64,000 nt of DNA from Nostocoides sp. (GCA_016716625.1 JADJVJ010000004.1:1-64000), one strand, 5' to 3'; shown: positions 1 to 9,739, counted from the stretch's first letter. Notes: generated from the sequence alone by a model not told the origin. Numbers and translations are program-made.

Positions 1-492
1 GGCCCGACCGGTCGGCAGCGTCTCGCCGGTCGACTCCGGCTCGTAGGTGCCCCAGGAGGCGATCAGCCTCACGGAGTCAAGGGCGAGTGGCACCTGGAAG
101 CGCAGCCCCATCGACGCGGGGATCATCAGCCCTCGGCGCACCGGCGCGTCCTCGGCCCCGTCCTCTTCGGCATCGACAGTGGTGTCATCGACATCCTCGA
201 GGGGGATACCGCGCGACTCCCCGGCGGCAAGATCGTCGCCATAGTCGACGGTGGAGTCAGCGGCTGCGTCCTGCTCGTCCGGCTGCGGGGTGTCTTCACC
301 TTCGGCGAGCTTGGTGGGTGCGATCCGGCCCACGAGGTAGCGGGTGTCAGGGGGCGCCTCCAGCACCTCCTCGTCGCCGTCGGCAGGGCCGAGCAGCTCG
401 CGCCGCAGCACGTCGGCGAGATTCTCCCGTGCAGTCCACGAGGTGCCATCGGGTTCCAGCAGCAGCTCGTATGCCGCGTGCTCGGCTGTCAT
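1..492 (-). CDS. drmA: DISARM helicase DrmA, N-terminal part (cut by window edge)
   Basis: Reads leftward from an ATG at 492 and runs off the left end without a stop, so only about 164 N-terminal residues are seen. The visible part has an LRRELLGP motif, an RYLVGRIAP motif and a long acidic linker, which I associate with the N-terminus of DrmA, the DUF1998-type helicase of DISARM; the helicase motifs themselves lie outside. The start overlaps the TGA of the upstream methyltransferase (TGATG), so the two are translationally coupled. The identification rests mainly on position after drmD and drmMI. It would be refuted if no helicase follows to the left. Confidence 0.72.
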   Translation of the reverse strand, partial: MTAEHAAYELLLEPDGTSWTARENLADVLRRELLGPADGDEEVLEAPPDTRYLVGRIAPTKLAEGEDTPQPDEQDAAADSTVDYGDDLAAGESRGIPLEDVDDTTVDAEEDGAEDAPVRRGLMIPASMGLRFQVPLALDSVRLIASWGTYEPESTGETLPTGRA

Positions 493-3400
493 CAGCTCTC
501 CCCGACCGCGTCGTCATCGTCGAGCGCCGGTGTGGCGTCGCCTTCGAGGGCTGCCCGGCGGTGGTTCTCCTCCAGGAGCCGGTCGAGGATCTCGACCCGC
601 GCGGCCGGGCTGACGGTCCACCGCGTCATCTGGCGGTAGGTGTGGAAGCCGTGATCGAGCGGCACGTCGTCCCAGCCATAGGCCGCCATGACCGCAAGAT
701 CAAGATCGACATGGATCTGCCGCATCCGCGCCACATCCGCGTCGGCAGAATCGGGCAGGTCTGGGTCGTTGACCAGGTTGTAGAGCTTGGTCAGGCCGAG
801 TTGCCGCCGCACCATGATCTCCCGCCGCTGCTCATCCAGTTCTCTACCAACCAGATCCAGACCTTCGCCGTGGATGGGTCGCGGGAAGGTGGCAAATACA
901 TCGGACGGGATGTACCTCGGGTCGCCCCTTAAACCCGAGCCTCGTTGGACGATCCAGAGTTGGTGCACTGATGACGAGAGGACGGCCTGATCTGCGTAGC
1001 TCGACGTGGCAAACACCACCAGCATGTGACTCAGAATCTGGCCACATCCCTGCCGAACACACATGAGCGTGTTGCTCGTCTGGGCAATCACGAGGACCTG
1101 GCCAAGGTTGGCGATCGCCTTACGCATACCGGCGGCGTTCTCAGCGAACCTCCACCACAGGTCCCGACGAGCCGCCCGCACGTTTTTGACTCGCTCAGGG
1201 CGGACGTCTTGCTCGACTCGGGCCATCGGGAGCTCGTACTCCCGCGCGGCGGCCTCGGTGCGGTCGTTGAAGTCGATGACCCAGCGGCTCGCGGAGCAAT
1301 CCGGTCGGGAGTTGAGGTCCTCCCCGTTGAGGTAAGGGAAGAGCACCTCTGCATTGCGCGGGTCGGCGTCGATCCACTGTGCGGCCTCCTCGGGCTGCAG
1401 GACGAACCCCATACCGAGCACAATGCACCCCTGGAACGCGATGCCCGCGTTCTCGGCCAACCGCACTGGCTGGCCTGACACCCGCCCCTCGGCCTCCAAC
1501 AGGGTGGACACTCGGCCGACCACGACATCATCACAGACACGCGGTGACTCCTCGGCGACTCGGCCTACGCCACCCCACACCGCGGCATACTCCAGGTTCG
1601 CGCTCTTGGCGGGCCACGACCGCGACTGGATGGCCCTGGTGATGGTGAAGCCAGAGGCGACCATCTGGTCAAGCCCAACTTCCCGAGTGTCCCCTTGGGC
1701 CAGCGTGTTCGTCGCGATGAGCCCCAGGGTGCCGGTGCTGGTCAGCAGCGACTGCGCGCGCAAGAAGAAGTAGGCGACCAGGTCGGCACTCCCCTTCGTC
1801 CCTTCGGCGAGCTGACTGACGAACCAGTCGCGGATGTTCGTCCCCATCGCTCCGGTGAGCTTCTGACCGCCGAGGAAGGGCGGGTTGCCGATGACCGCGT
1901 CGAAGCCGCCGCGCTCCATGACGTCCGGCACCTCCAGGCACCAGTGCAGCGGCTCCCAGCGCTCGTAGTCGGTCGGCACCGTGGGGGTCAGCCCGGTCGC
2001 GATGATCGACTCCAGTGCGGTGGCGTCGGCGGTGACTGGGTCGCGCGGCAGGGCCTGCCCTACCGCTTGACGCAGATTGTCGTAGGCCTCGTCGAGCTTC
2101 TTGCCGGGCTTCCCGCCGAGCGGCAGCCCGGCGGCGATCACGCCATCGGCGACGAGGCGCAGCTCGGACATAAGGTCGTGGAGCTGGCGCATCTGGCCCG
2201 TCTTCGCGTGGGCAGAGCGCTGCGGGTCGTCGTTGTCAATGACCTCGCTCAGCCGTCGACGCAGTGAAATGGCGCGCTGGATGCGGTGGTCGAGATCGAG
2301 CCGCTCGACCAGCTCGTCACCGCTCAGCTGGAACATCCCCTGCTCCATGGCCTTCGGAGCTGGGTTGATGTGCAGAGCCTCGAGCTGGCGCAGGTCGGTC
2401 AGGCCCAGGAGTGAGTTCCCCTGCAGCACCTTGTCGTCGACGAACGAGAAGGGAAGCCCCGGGTCGAGCGAGACCAGCCACAGTGACAGCTTGCACATCT
2501 CGACGGCCATCGCATTGATGTCTGCTCCGTAGAGGCAGTGCGCCACGACCTCGCGCAGCGCCCACACCTCGAGCTCGTGCGCCGTCTTCTCACCCTCGAT
2601 GCCCTCGGCGCGGCAGGCTTCGATGACCCGTGCCGCGAGGTAGCGCGCGGCGGCCACGAGGAAGGCCCCTGAGCCGCAGGCGATGTCGGCAATCTTGAGA
2701 TCAAGCAGCTCGGTCACGGTCTTGAGCCGCCTCTGCTCCCGATCGGGTGTCTGGTGCGGACCGGGCGCGTAGACGATCGGCTCCAGGGCATGGAGCACGA
2801 CCTGCTCGGCGAGCGCCCTCGGGGTGTAGTGCGCCCCGGCATTGCGGCGGGATGGTGTCTCGACCACGAGCCAGCCACCGGGCTCGACCACGACCGGCCG
2901 GTCGCGCAGGTCACGTCGGATCACTCCGATCCACGGCCGCAGGCGTGAGCGCAGGTCCTCGTCCCTGGTGACGTGGCGCAGGGCCAGGTCGGCGTCGCCG
3001 AGCTGGTCTCCTCGAGCGAGCGCCTTCGCGAGAGCCGCAGCCGACGAAGGTGCCGCAGCGGGCTGGTTCGACTTGACCCAGGCGACCATGGCTGCGGTGA
3101 CACGGCTGTCGCTGCCCTGCTCCTCGAACAGCTCGTCCAGGGTGTCGAGCGGGATCTCCGGCTCGGCACCGTCCTTGCCCATCAGTCCGACGACGACTCG
3201 GTCGGCCCGTCGGCAGGTGTAGCCGAGCAGTCCCTCGTAGATATAACCGATCTGCTCGACGTCGATGTCGCGGAACGAGATCCGGCGCGGCTCCTCTCCC
3301 TTGACTCGGGCGGTCTGGACGGCATCGAGCACTTTGAGCATGACCCGATCGCTCACAGTGAGCGCCAGCGTCCCTCGGTCGGTCGTCGCGGTGAGGAAAG

Positions 3401-4556
3401 GGAATCGCTGCGGGTCGAAGAGAGACCCGCCGTAGGCCGGCAGCCGCATGTCCTCAAAGCTCGCCCCGGTGTAGAGCGCCTGCGACGTCGACAGCAGGCG
3501 GTGCCAGGTGAGGTGAGTGCTGTCGAGCGAGGACTCGCTCTCCTGCTGAGCGCGGGTCGCCAGCGCCATCAGCTGGTCCGAGATTCCGTAGCCCGCTGAG
3601 TAGAGCTGCCCCTGCGGCAGCAGGCCCCGCTCCTCGGCGAAGAGCAGGAGGACCACGCGCATCAGGACGGTCACGACGGCCTCATAGATGAGGTCTCCGT
3701 CATCCGGCAGCGGATCGGCGTCCCCGCGCTCCACCGCCTCGGCGGCGCTCTCGGCGAAGGCGGCGACCACGAGCTCGACGGCCTTGCGCACCTGGGCGCC
3801 CAGGGCTTCGGTGATCTGCTCGGCCGCCAGCACCGAGTCGACGAATAGCTGGGGCAAACGCTCGTGCTCCGCGCCTCCGACGAGGTGGCGCACACTCAGC
3901 AGCTCGGCGAGCGCGTCGCGGGTCGCTGGCTCCTCAACCCAGGTCTGAGCATCGACGACGCCACTGGCGGCCAGGGACTTCTCGGGGGCGCTGACCAGTC
4001 CCCACCAGCGGCCATCCGTGACCAGGCCGATCGGGAGGGACGCAGACCGAAGCATCAGCTCCATCCGGTCGATGACGCTCTCGGCCCACCCGTCCGCGCT
4101 GGGCTCACGGAGCCCACCAACGGGGTCAACCACCCAGACCAGAGCCCCCACCCTGTCCTCGTGTCGCAGTACTCCCGTGGGGCTCACCATTACCCGCCCA
4201 TCTGGCGAGCGCACGATCGCCGAAGCGGCAAGGGCGTCACCGGGCGACCAGAGCTCACCCCACCCGAAGACCTCACGCAGCACCGTCTCGACCCAGCTGT
4301 CCCGGGCCGCGCGGTATGCCGCGAGCACCGGCTCGTCGCCACGGGCCCGATCCCAGCGGTCCCAGGCAGCGTCGAACGCCGGCTTGGCGGCGACGAGCGC
4401 CGCCTTGGCGCTGGGCTCCATCGGCGTGATGCCCTGCTTCCACACCCGGGTGAGCACCGGAAGAGCCAAGAACGGCCCCTCGGTGTCGACCAGCTCAAGC
4501 CACGCCCGGTGCTGTTCACGGGCCGTGCGCGGCTGCGGCGTGCGGGTGCGCATCAT
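492..4556 (-). CDS. drmMI: DISARM class 1 adenine DNA methyltransferase DrmMI
   Basis: A 1354-residue protein of the Eco57I/PglX-like N6-adenine methyltransferase type. The SAM motif DIACGSGAF lies near residue 625 and the catalytic NPPF motif (GNPPFLGG) near residue 890; a long N-terminal region and a C-terminal target-recognition region flank them. In class 1 DISARM this enzyme marks host DNA so the helicases attack only unmodified phage DNA. The ATG overlaps the stop of the upstream SNF2 gene (ATGATGA), so it is in one operon with drmD and drmA. Length and gene order match the class 1 system; a BREX-type PglX is the alternative, but no pglZ or brxC is visible. Confidence 0.85.
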   Translation of the reverse strand: MMRTRTPQPRTAREQHRAWLELVDTEGPFLALPVLTRVWKQGITPMEPSAKAALVAAKPAFDAAWDRWDRARGDEPVLAAYRAARDSWVETVLREVFGWGELWSPGDALAASAIVRSPDGRVMVSPTGVLRHEDRVGALVWVVDPVGGLREPSADGWAESVIDRMELMLRSASLPIGLVTDGRWWGLVSAPEKSLAASGVVDAQTWVEEPATRDALAELLSVRHLVGGAEHERLPQLFVDSVLAAEQITEALGAQVRKAVELVVAAFAESAAEAVERGDADPLPDDGDLIYEAVVTVLMRVVLLLFAEERGLLPQGQLYSAGYGISDQLMALATRAQQESESSLDSTHLTWHRLLSTSQALYTGASFEDMRLPAYGGSLFDPQRFPFLTATTDRGTLALTVSDRVMLKVLDAVQTARVKGEEPRRISFRDIDVEQIGYIYEGLLGYTCRRADRVVVGLMGKDGAEPEIPLDTLDELFEEQGSDSRVTAAMVAWVKSNQPAAAPSSAAALAKALARGDQLGDADLALRHVTRDEDLRSRLRPWIGVIRRDLRDRPVVVEPGGWLVVETPSRRNAGAHYTPRALAEQVVLHALEPIVYAPGPHQTPDREQRRLKTVTELLDLKIADIACGSGAFLVAAARYLAARVIEACRAEGIEGEKTAHELEVWALREVVAHCLYGADINAMAVEMCKLSLWLVSLDPGLPFSFVDDKVLQGNSLLGLTDLRQLEALHINPAPKAMEQGMFQLSGDELVERLDLDHRIQRAISLRRRLSEVIDNDDPQRSAHAKTGQMRQLHDLMSELRLVADGVIAAGLPLGGKPGKKLDEAYDNLRQAVGQALPRDPVTADATALESIIATGLTPTVPTDYERWEPLHWCLEVPDVMERGGFDAVIGNPPFLGGQKLTGAMGTNIRDWFVSQLAEGTKGSADLVAYFFLRAQSLLTSTGTLGLIATNTLAQGDTREVGLDQMVASGFTITRAIQSRSWPAKSANLEYAAVWGGVGRVAEESPRVCDDVVVGRVSTLLEAEGRVSGQPVRLAENAGIAFQGCIVLGMGFVLQPEEAAQWIDADPRNAEVLFPYLNGEDLNSRPDCSASRWVIDFNDRTEAAAREYELPMARVEQDVRPERVKNVRAARRDLWWRFAENAAGMRKAIANLGQVLVIAQTSNTLMCVRQGCGQILSHMLVVFATSSYADQAVLSSSVHQLWIVQRGSGLRGDPRYIPSDVFATFPRPIHGEGLDLVGRELDEQRREIMVRRQLGLTKLYNLVNDPDLPDSADADVARMRQIHVDLDLAVMAAYGWDDVPLDHGFHTYRQMTRWTVSPAARVEILDRLLEENHRRAALEGDATPALDDDDAVGES

Positions 4557-7500
4557 CGGGTTGCCCCCATCGACGCGGCGTCGGCTGACGTCAACGCGAA
4601 GACCACCGCCGCGGCGGCGACGAAGGGCCGGACATCGGCATACCGCTCCCGAATCCCCTCCACCTCGCGCTCCTCCTCGGCGGTGAGGGTGCTGAGCCGG
4701 TCCTCCATGGCCCTGATGTCACGCTGCCGCTGGCGCTGCTGGTCGTCGCTGAAAAGCATCGCGAGCTGCTCCTCCTGCTCGCTGCGCAGCAGCCTGAGCG
4801 AGTCATGCAGGTTGGTCCGGAAGGCGGCATAAATGCCCCTGGCCCGCTCGATGTCGCTGTCGCGCCGCTCCTCCAGCCGCGTCGTCACTTCCAACTGGCG
4901 CCGCTCGGCCCGCCGCCGCATCGCCTCCTCCAACCGGGTACGCATGCGGGAGGACTCCGAACCCCACTGGCGGGCCAGCGCGTCGCGCACCTCCTCGGGG
5001 GCGAGGCTGAGGTCCGGCGCATCCAGCACCCGGTCCAACAGGTCGTTGACCTTGTCCTCGGCCATGTCGCTGCCCCGCAGACGGATCCCGCTGACGAAGA
5101 CCTCCTCGTGCAGGCGCAGCCCGCCGCGACCAACGAGCACCAGGCGTGAGACCGCGGCCACACACGACATGGGCAGGCTGTCGTCGATGACGGCAGTGAC
5201 CCGGTGGACCCGCGAGTCCGAGCCGAAGAGGCTGCTGCGCAGGAGCCGCGCCGACTTCTGCAGAAGTGCGTGGCCCAAGTGGACATGAACGAGGTCGGAT
5301 CGCCCGACCGCGGCCTGGTCATCGAAGGTGATCGGCCGGGGCGTGTCCGGCTTGAGCCGGGTCGCCAGGCCACGCAGGGCAGGCTGCCAGCGCGGGCCGA
5401 GATGACCGACCTCGAAGACCTCGGCATCGGTGTCCTGGTCGCCGACCAGGACCAACGGTGGTTGGTCGGAGAGGGCGAGCGCGGTGTCGACCACTCGCCG
5501 CGCGCTGAAAGCAGTGAGGTGCATGGCGTGCTTGCGCTCGGCATAGGTCGCCGACAGCTCGGTCAAGGAGCGGTTGAGAGCCTGCTCGCCAGCCATGGCC
5601 TTGTTGATCGTCTCGGCGCCCCGGTCAGCTCGCGGCGTGCGGACTGGAGTGGCCCGGCTGCCGAAGTGCTGCTGGATCTCGCTGTCGATCAGGGGGTTGA
5701 CCGAGCCGAGGTCGGTGCGCACGGTCGACACCTTCTCGGCGATGCGACGCATGAAGGACAAGTCCGCGGCATACGTCGTCGATGACTCAACCGGCGCAAG
5801 GTAGTAGATCTCGGGAGTATGCCGCTGGCCATAGCGGTCGATACGGCCGATGCGCTGCTCCAGCCGCGAGGGATTGAAGGGCACGTCGAGGTTCAGGATG
5901 CGATAGCAGTGGTCCTGCAGGTCGATCCCCTCGCCAGCCGCATCGGTGGCGATCAGGACACGCAACGGCTCCTGCGCCGGAGGTGCGGTGAAGCGAGCCC
6001 TGATGTCCTCGCGATCCTCGACCGGAGTTGAGCCCTGGATCGTGGCGAGCCGGTCGGGACCGTAGCCACGCTGCCTCAGGACACCGGTCACCCAGTCCAG
6101 CGTCGCGGCATACTCGGTGAAGACGACCACCCGCTCGTTGGACCACAGCGACCGGCCCGCGGGACGGCATACGGCATCGAGGAAGCTGATCAGTGCACTG
6201 AGCCGCGCGTCGGGCTTGTGCTCGTAGCCCCGGCCCCAGGCAATGAGCCGGTCGATCTGGGCCGAGGAGGCCGCGCTCAGCGGGTCGGTCGACTTGGTGC
6301 CGGCGAGGGTCTCGAACTCAGAGTGTTCGACGCTGCCCTCCTCCTCGTCGGACTGCTCGCTGCCGAGAACCTCGGTGTAGTAGTCGTCGAGCACCAAGGC
6401 CGACGAGCGCACCGGCGACCGGTCGTAAAGCTCCAGGGTGGAGGCGAACGCCCACGGGCTGGACAGGAACCGCTTCTTCAGGAGCAAGGAGAGGATGTCC
6501 CCGGACCGCTTGCGGCCGTTGGCCTCAGCGCTCCTGATCAGGATGTCGTCGAGCGTGGCGAAGGCGTCCTCAGCATCGGGGTCGGGGACGAACGGGAGGA
6601 CCTTGATCTCGCGGGGGAGGAAGCCCTTGTCCGCGATGTCTGACTTGAGCCGTCGCACCGTTACGGCGGTGAGGGCTGCGCTGTCGATGGTGGCGCCTCG
6701 GCTGAAGCGCCGGTTGTCGATCATCTCCATGAGCGCGGTGAAGGACTCGGAGTGGCCGTTGTGCGGGGTGGCGCTGAGGAAGAGCCGGTGCTCACAGCGC
6801 TCGGCGAGGGCTCTAGTGGCCAGGGTGCGCTGTGAGTCCACGGCATACCCACGCCCACCGCCGATGGCGCTCGGACTGGCCGGGGCGACGTGGTGGGCCT
6901 CGTCGACGACGAGGATGTCGAAGGCGTAGCGACGGGCCGAGTTGCGGCGGCCGACCTCGTCGAGCACGTCGCGAAGAAGTCGTTGCGGGCGGACTGTGGG
7001 CAGCCAAGCCATGCTGACGATGACCCGGGGGAAGATCCGGAAGGGGTTGGCGGCCAGGCCGTGGGTCCGCCGCACCTGCGCGAGCAGCTCACTGTTCACA
7101 ATGACGAACTCGAGCCCGAACTTCTCGCGCATCTCGTCGCGCCACTTCAGCGCGAGGCTCGGCGGGCAGACGATCACGACGGTGCGGGCGCGGTGGCGAA
7201 GCAGCAGCTCCTGGATCACCAGCCCTGCCTCGATGGTCTTGCCCAGACCGACGTCGTCGGCGAGCAGGAGGTTGGTGCGGGGGGCGCTGAGGGCCCGGCG
7301 CAAGGGCTCAAGCTGGTAGGGCTCGACGTTGGCACCTGAGCGGAAGGGCGCCTGGAAGGCCCGCTCGTCGGCGGAGGTCACGGCGCCCCAGCGCACGGCG
7401 TCGACAAAAGCACCGAGGGTGTTGGGGTCGTCGAATGTGTCTGCCGTCAGGGTCTCGGGCAGGCCCTGGTCGGGGACGACGGTGTGACCGAGCTCGAGCT

Positions 7501-7735
7501 CCCAGACGACGGTGAGCTCCTCGCCGAGGCGGTCCTCTTCGAGGCTCTGGAGGGTCACGACGTGCTGTGGGCGTGCAATGGCCTCATCAGCGGGGCTGCG
7601 GCCCAGGCCCTGAACATGGCGGTCAGCAACCGCCCAGGTCGCGCCACGGACCTCGACCACCCGCCCCGGCTCGGGGACCTCGGGGAGCCGCGACTGAGGG
7701 TGCTGCGTGGCAGCCTGCTCGGCAGTCAACGTCAT
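4553..7735 (-). CDS. drmD: DISARM SNF2-family helicase DrmD
   Basis: A 1060-residue Snf2/RapA-like ATPase. Motif I GLGKT is near residue 160, DEAH near 275, SATPHNGH follows, and the C-terminal helicase lobe carries TDAAGEGIDLQ and the RIGRIDRYGQ arginine-finger block near 628. The reading frame stays open to 8026, but the upstream part is low-quality sequence; the ATG at 7735 directly preceded by AAGGAGAG is the natural start. It is the first gene of the minus-strand operon drmD-drmMI-drmA, and the presence of drmD with an adenine methylase is what defines class 1 DISARM. It lies divergent from the XRE-ImmA gene. Confidence 0.87.
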   Translation of the reverse strand: MTLTAEQAATQHPQSRLPEVPEPGRVVEVRGATWAVADRHVQGLGRSPADEAIARPQHVVTLQSLEEDRLGEELTVVWELELGHTVVPDQGLPETLTADTFDDPNTLGAFVDAVRWGAVTSADERAFQAPFRSGANVEPYQLEPLRRALSAPRTNLLLADDVGLGKTIEAGLVIQELLLRHRARTVVIVCPPSLALKWRDEMREKFGLEFVIVNSELLAQVRRTHGLAANPFRIFPRVIVSMAWLPTVRPQRLLRDVLDEVGRRNSARRYAFDILVVDEAHHVAPASPSAIGGGRGYAVDSQRTLATRALAERCEHRLFLSATPHNGHSESFTALMEMIDNRRFSRGATIDSAALTAVTVRRLKSDIADKGFLPREIKVLPFVPDPDAEDAFATLDDILIRSAEANGRKRSGDILSLLLKKRFLSSPWAFASTLELYDRSPVRSSALVLDDYYTEVLGSEQSDEEEGSVEHSEFETLAGTKSTDPLSAASSAQIDRLIAWGRGYEHKPDARLSALISFLDAVCRPAGRSLWSNERVVVFTEYAATLDWVTGVLRQRGYGPDRLATIQGSTPVEDREDIRARFTAPPAQEPLRVLIATDAAGEGIDLQDHCYRILNLDVPFNPSRLEQRIGRIDRYGQRHTPEIYYLAPVESSTTYAADLSFMRRIAEKVSTVRTDLGSVNPLIDSEIQQHFGSRATPVRTPRADRGAETINKAMAGEQALNRSLTELSATYAERKHAMHLTAFSARRVVDTALALSDQPPLVLVGDQDTDAEVFEVGHLGPRWQPALRGLATRLKPDTPRPITFDDQAAVGRSDLVHVHLGHALLQKSARLLRSSLFGSDSRVHRVTAVIDDSLPMSCVAAVSRLVLVGRGGLRLHEEVFVSGIRLRGSDMAEDKVNDLLDRVLDAPDLSLAPEEVRDALARQWGSESSRMRTRLEEAMRRRAERRQLEVTTRLEERRDSDIERARGIYAAFRTNLHDSLRLLRSEQEEQLAMLFSDDQQRQRQRDIRAMEDRLSTLTAEEEREVEGIRERYADVRPFVAAAAVVFALTSADAASMGATR

Positions 7736-7828
7736 CTCTCCTTCACCGAACCTACCCAACCACCCGAGGCAGCGCGTGTCGCGCCGCCGCCCCCTTCTTG
7801 CGAGGCCGTCATGAATCTTGCCATGGAC

Positions 7829-7843
7829 TTGCGAAAATCGCAA
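7829..7843. promoter_or_regulatory. Palindromic operator upstream of XRE-ImmA gene
   Basis: TTGCGAAAATCGCAA is a perfect 6-bp inverted repeat around AAA. It ends 21 bp before the chosen ATG of the HTH gene and lies in the 129-bp gap between that gene and divergent drmD. XRE repressors commonly bind such sites, so autoregulation of the toxin/antitoxin-like pair is likely, possibly with an effect on the DISARM promoter as well. The binding is inferred; the palindrome is seen directly. Confidence 0.6.
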
Positions 7844-7864
7844 CACGCTGGCACGCTGGTCGTC

Positions 7865-8953
7865 ATGCCCACCACGCCAGACCGGATCCGCTCCCTCATC
7901 CACGACTCGGGCGTGTCTCAGGCCGCCCTCTCGACGGAGCTGGGGCTGGACCCCACCAAGCTGTCCAAGTCCCTCAACGGTGCACGGAGGTTCACCTCCG
8001 TCGAGCTCGCTCAGATAGCCGAGCACTTCGGCGTGACCGTGGACTGGATCCTCACCGGCGAAGAGCCACCTATGGCGACAGCGGCGCGCGCCTTTCAGGG
8101 GAGCTCACCAGAGCGTGCCGTCTCGGAGGCTGCTCGACTGGTGGAGCTGCGCCAGAGCGCTGCTCGCCTGGGATATCCCAAAGCCTGGCACCCCGTGCCG
8201 GTGCGCTCATCGGCGGCACGAGCCGTCGATCAGGGCACCGAGCTAGCCGCCGAGGCGACCGGACGCGTGGCGGCCATGGGGTTGGATGTTCTCGCGGTCG
8301 ATCTCGCGGCAGTGGTCGAGGCGGCTTTTGGCGTCGATGTGTGCCTGACCCAGCTCGGCGAGGGATTCGACGGCCTCGCTGCAGCTACTGACGAGGCCAA
8401 GATCATCGTCGCGGCCGTCACCCCCGTGGCGTATCGACAACGGTTCACTATCGCGCACGAGCTCGGGCACCTGCTCGCCGCCGATGACCAAGGGGTGCAC
8501 GCCGACCAGGACATCTTCGGCGGTGACCGCCGCGACCCCACGGAGATGCGGGCAAACGCATTTGCCGCAGCCTTTCTCATGCCCGAGCATTTGGTGCGCG
8601 GGGCGGTGTCTGCGGGGTTCAGCGAGACCGAGTTCGCCGCCTTGTCCGTGCGGCTCTTCGTTTCTCCCTCGGCCCTCGCACACCGACTCGCCAACCTGCG
8701 CCTCATCGACGAGATGACCCGCGATCGATGGAGGGTCATGTCTGCGGCGACTGCGGCCCGGATGGCGGGGGCATCGACGGCACTGGCGGCAGCGACGGCT
8801 TACTCCACCGAGTCTCGCCAACCCGGCTTGCTCGCCCGAGACCTCTTCTCGGCCTACCTTGACGAGAAGACCACCCTGCGGCCCTATGCGAGGCTTCTCG
8901 GGGTGGGGGCCGAGCAGTTGCGGAGCGACCTGGAGCGGGAGGGCGAGGGCTGA
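7865..8953 (+). CDS. XRE-family HTH regulator fused to ImmA/IrrE metallopeptidase
   Basis: About 362 residues. An N-terminal HTH_3 domain (about residues 5-60, QAALSTELGLDPTKLSKSLNG) is followed by a zinc peptidase domain with the HELGH motif near residue 198 and a downstream FAAAFLMPEH segment typical of ImmA/IrrE. ImmA-type peptidases cleave repressors, and XRE-ImmA fusions often act as antitoxins or switches of mobile elements. I chose the ATG at 7865 because the palindrome at 7829-7843 would otherwise be inside the gene; an ATG at 7811 is possible. The next gene starts 3 bp after its stop. Confidence 0.82.
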   Translation: MPTTPDRIRSLIHDSGVSQAALSTELGLDPTKLSKSLNGARRFTSVELAQIAEHFGVTVDWILTGEEPPMATAARAFQGSSPERAVSEAARLVELRQSAARLGYPKAWHPVPVRSSAARAVDQGTELAAEATGRVAAMGLDVLAVDLAAVVEAAFGVDVCLTQLGEGFDGLAAATDEAKIIVAAVTPVAYRQRFTIAHELGHLLAADDQGVHADQDIFGGDRRDPTEMRANAFAAAFLMPEHLVRGAVSAGFSETEFAALSVRLFVSPSALAHRLANLRLIDEMTRDRWRVMSAATAARMAGASTALAAATAYSTESRQPGLLARDLFSAYLDEKTTLRPYARLLGVGAEQLRSDLEREGEG

Positions 8954-8956
8954 GTC

Positions 8957-9451
8957 GTGGTGCGTGCGCTCTTTCCCGACAACACGGTGCTGTGCAACTT
9001 CGCCGCGGTGGGCCGGATCGATCTCCTGGAGGGCTGGCTGCGAGGGCGGGGGCGTTGGACTGAGGCTGTGGCCTTGGAGGCGCGCCGATCCGCACTTCAC
9101 CTTCCCGATCTGCACAACCTGCTGCGGGACTCGTGGCTCGGCGACCCGATCGAGTTCGACAGCGATGACGACCTCCGGAAGATCGAGCACCTTCGGCGCG
9201 ATGTCTTCGGCGGGACGTCGGACCGACCCCTGCAGCACCTGGGGGAGGCGCAGACCTGTCACCTGCTCCAGACCCATGCCGAGTGGCGCGACGCGATCTG
9301 GGTGAGTGATGACCGCGACTCTTTGGAATACGCGCGCTTCGTCCACGTCGCTACCATGACGACCCCGCTCGTGCTGGAAGCCTTGGTCGCCGATGGTGAC
9401 CTCACGGCTGCCAGGGCTGCTGACCTGTTGGACCGCATGCGCCAGCGCTAG
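8957..9451 (+). CDS. PIN-like toxin candidate paired with XRE-ImmA
   Basis: A 164-residue protein starting at GTG, 3 bp after the XRE-ImmA stop, with a GAGGG ribosome site inside the upstream gene. The layout resembles a PIN ribonuclease fold: an early acidic residue (FPDNTVLCNF), a central HLGEAQTCHL segment and a late VSDDRDSLEYA segment, which give the three to four acidic residues expected for Mg2+ binding. Coupling to an XRE-ImmA gene suggests a toxin-antitoxin module. The PIN assignment is from motif spacing only; it could be another small nuclease. Confidence 0.62.
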   Translation: MVRALFPDNTVLCNFAAVGRIDLLEGWLRGRGRWTEAVALEARRSALHLPDLHNLLRDSWLGDPIEFDSDDDLRKIEHLRRDVFGGTSDRPLQHLGEAQTCHLLQTHAEWRDAIWVSDDRDSLEYARFVHVATMTTPLVLEALVADGDLTAARAADLLDRMRQR

Positions 9452-9483
9452 TTGTCGATGCAGCGCCAGCCTGCTTTGGTTGA

Positions 9484-9726
9484 CGATTTCCCTGTGGATC
9501 CGGCGGCCGAGAAGCCGATGCGCTCAGCAGCCTGTGGCTCGTCCGCGATTGGAACCAACGGCGCCAACGCGTCACGGCCCTGATCCATGACCTCGACATC
9601 ACCATCACCGACGCCACCACCGGCGAAATCCTGCGCGAACTCACCCTCGACACCACCCGCCGATACCAACCCCAGAACAAGACAACACCCGGACCCACAG
9701 GGGTCCGGGTGTTGCCGATGTCTTGA
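9484..9726 (+). pseudogene. IS481-type transposase C-terminal remnant
   Basis: An 80-codon open stretch with no start, ending at TGA 9724-9726. The segment HDLDITITDATTGEILREL followed by LTLDTTRRYQP matches what I know as the C-terminal tail of actinobacterial IS481-like integrases. Nothing upstream encodes a catalytic core, because the PIN gene ends at 9451. It is therefore a fragment left by an element next to a tRNA gene, and marks the edge of the accessory block. Confidence 0.6.
9683..9714 (-). terminator. Strong hairpin terminator downstream of tRNA-Leu
   Basis: CAACACCCGGACCC (9683-9696), loop ACAG, and its perfect complement (9701-9714) form a 14-bp stem. It lies 26 bp beyond the 3' end of the minus-strand tRNA-Leu, as expected of its terminator, and within the transposase remnant. 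There is no long T tract, as is common in high-GC Actinobacteria. Confidence 0.7.
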
Positions 9727-9739
9727 GACATCACAAGAG

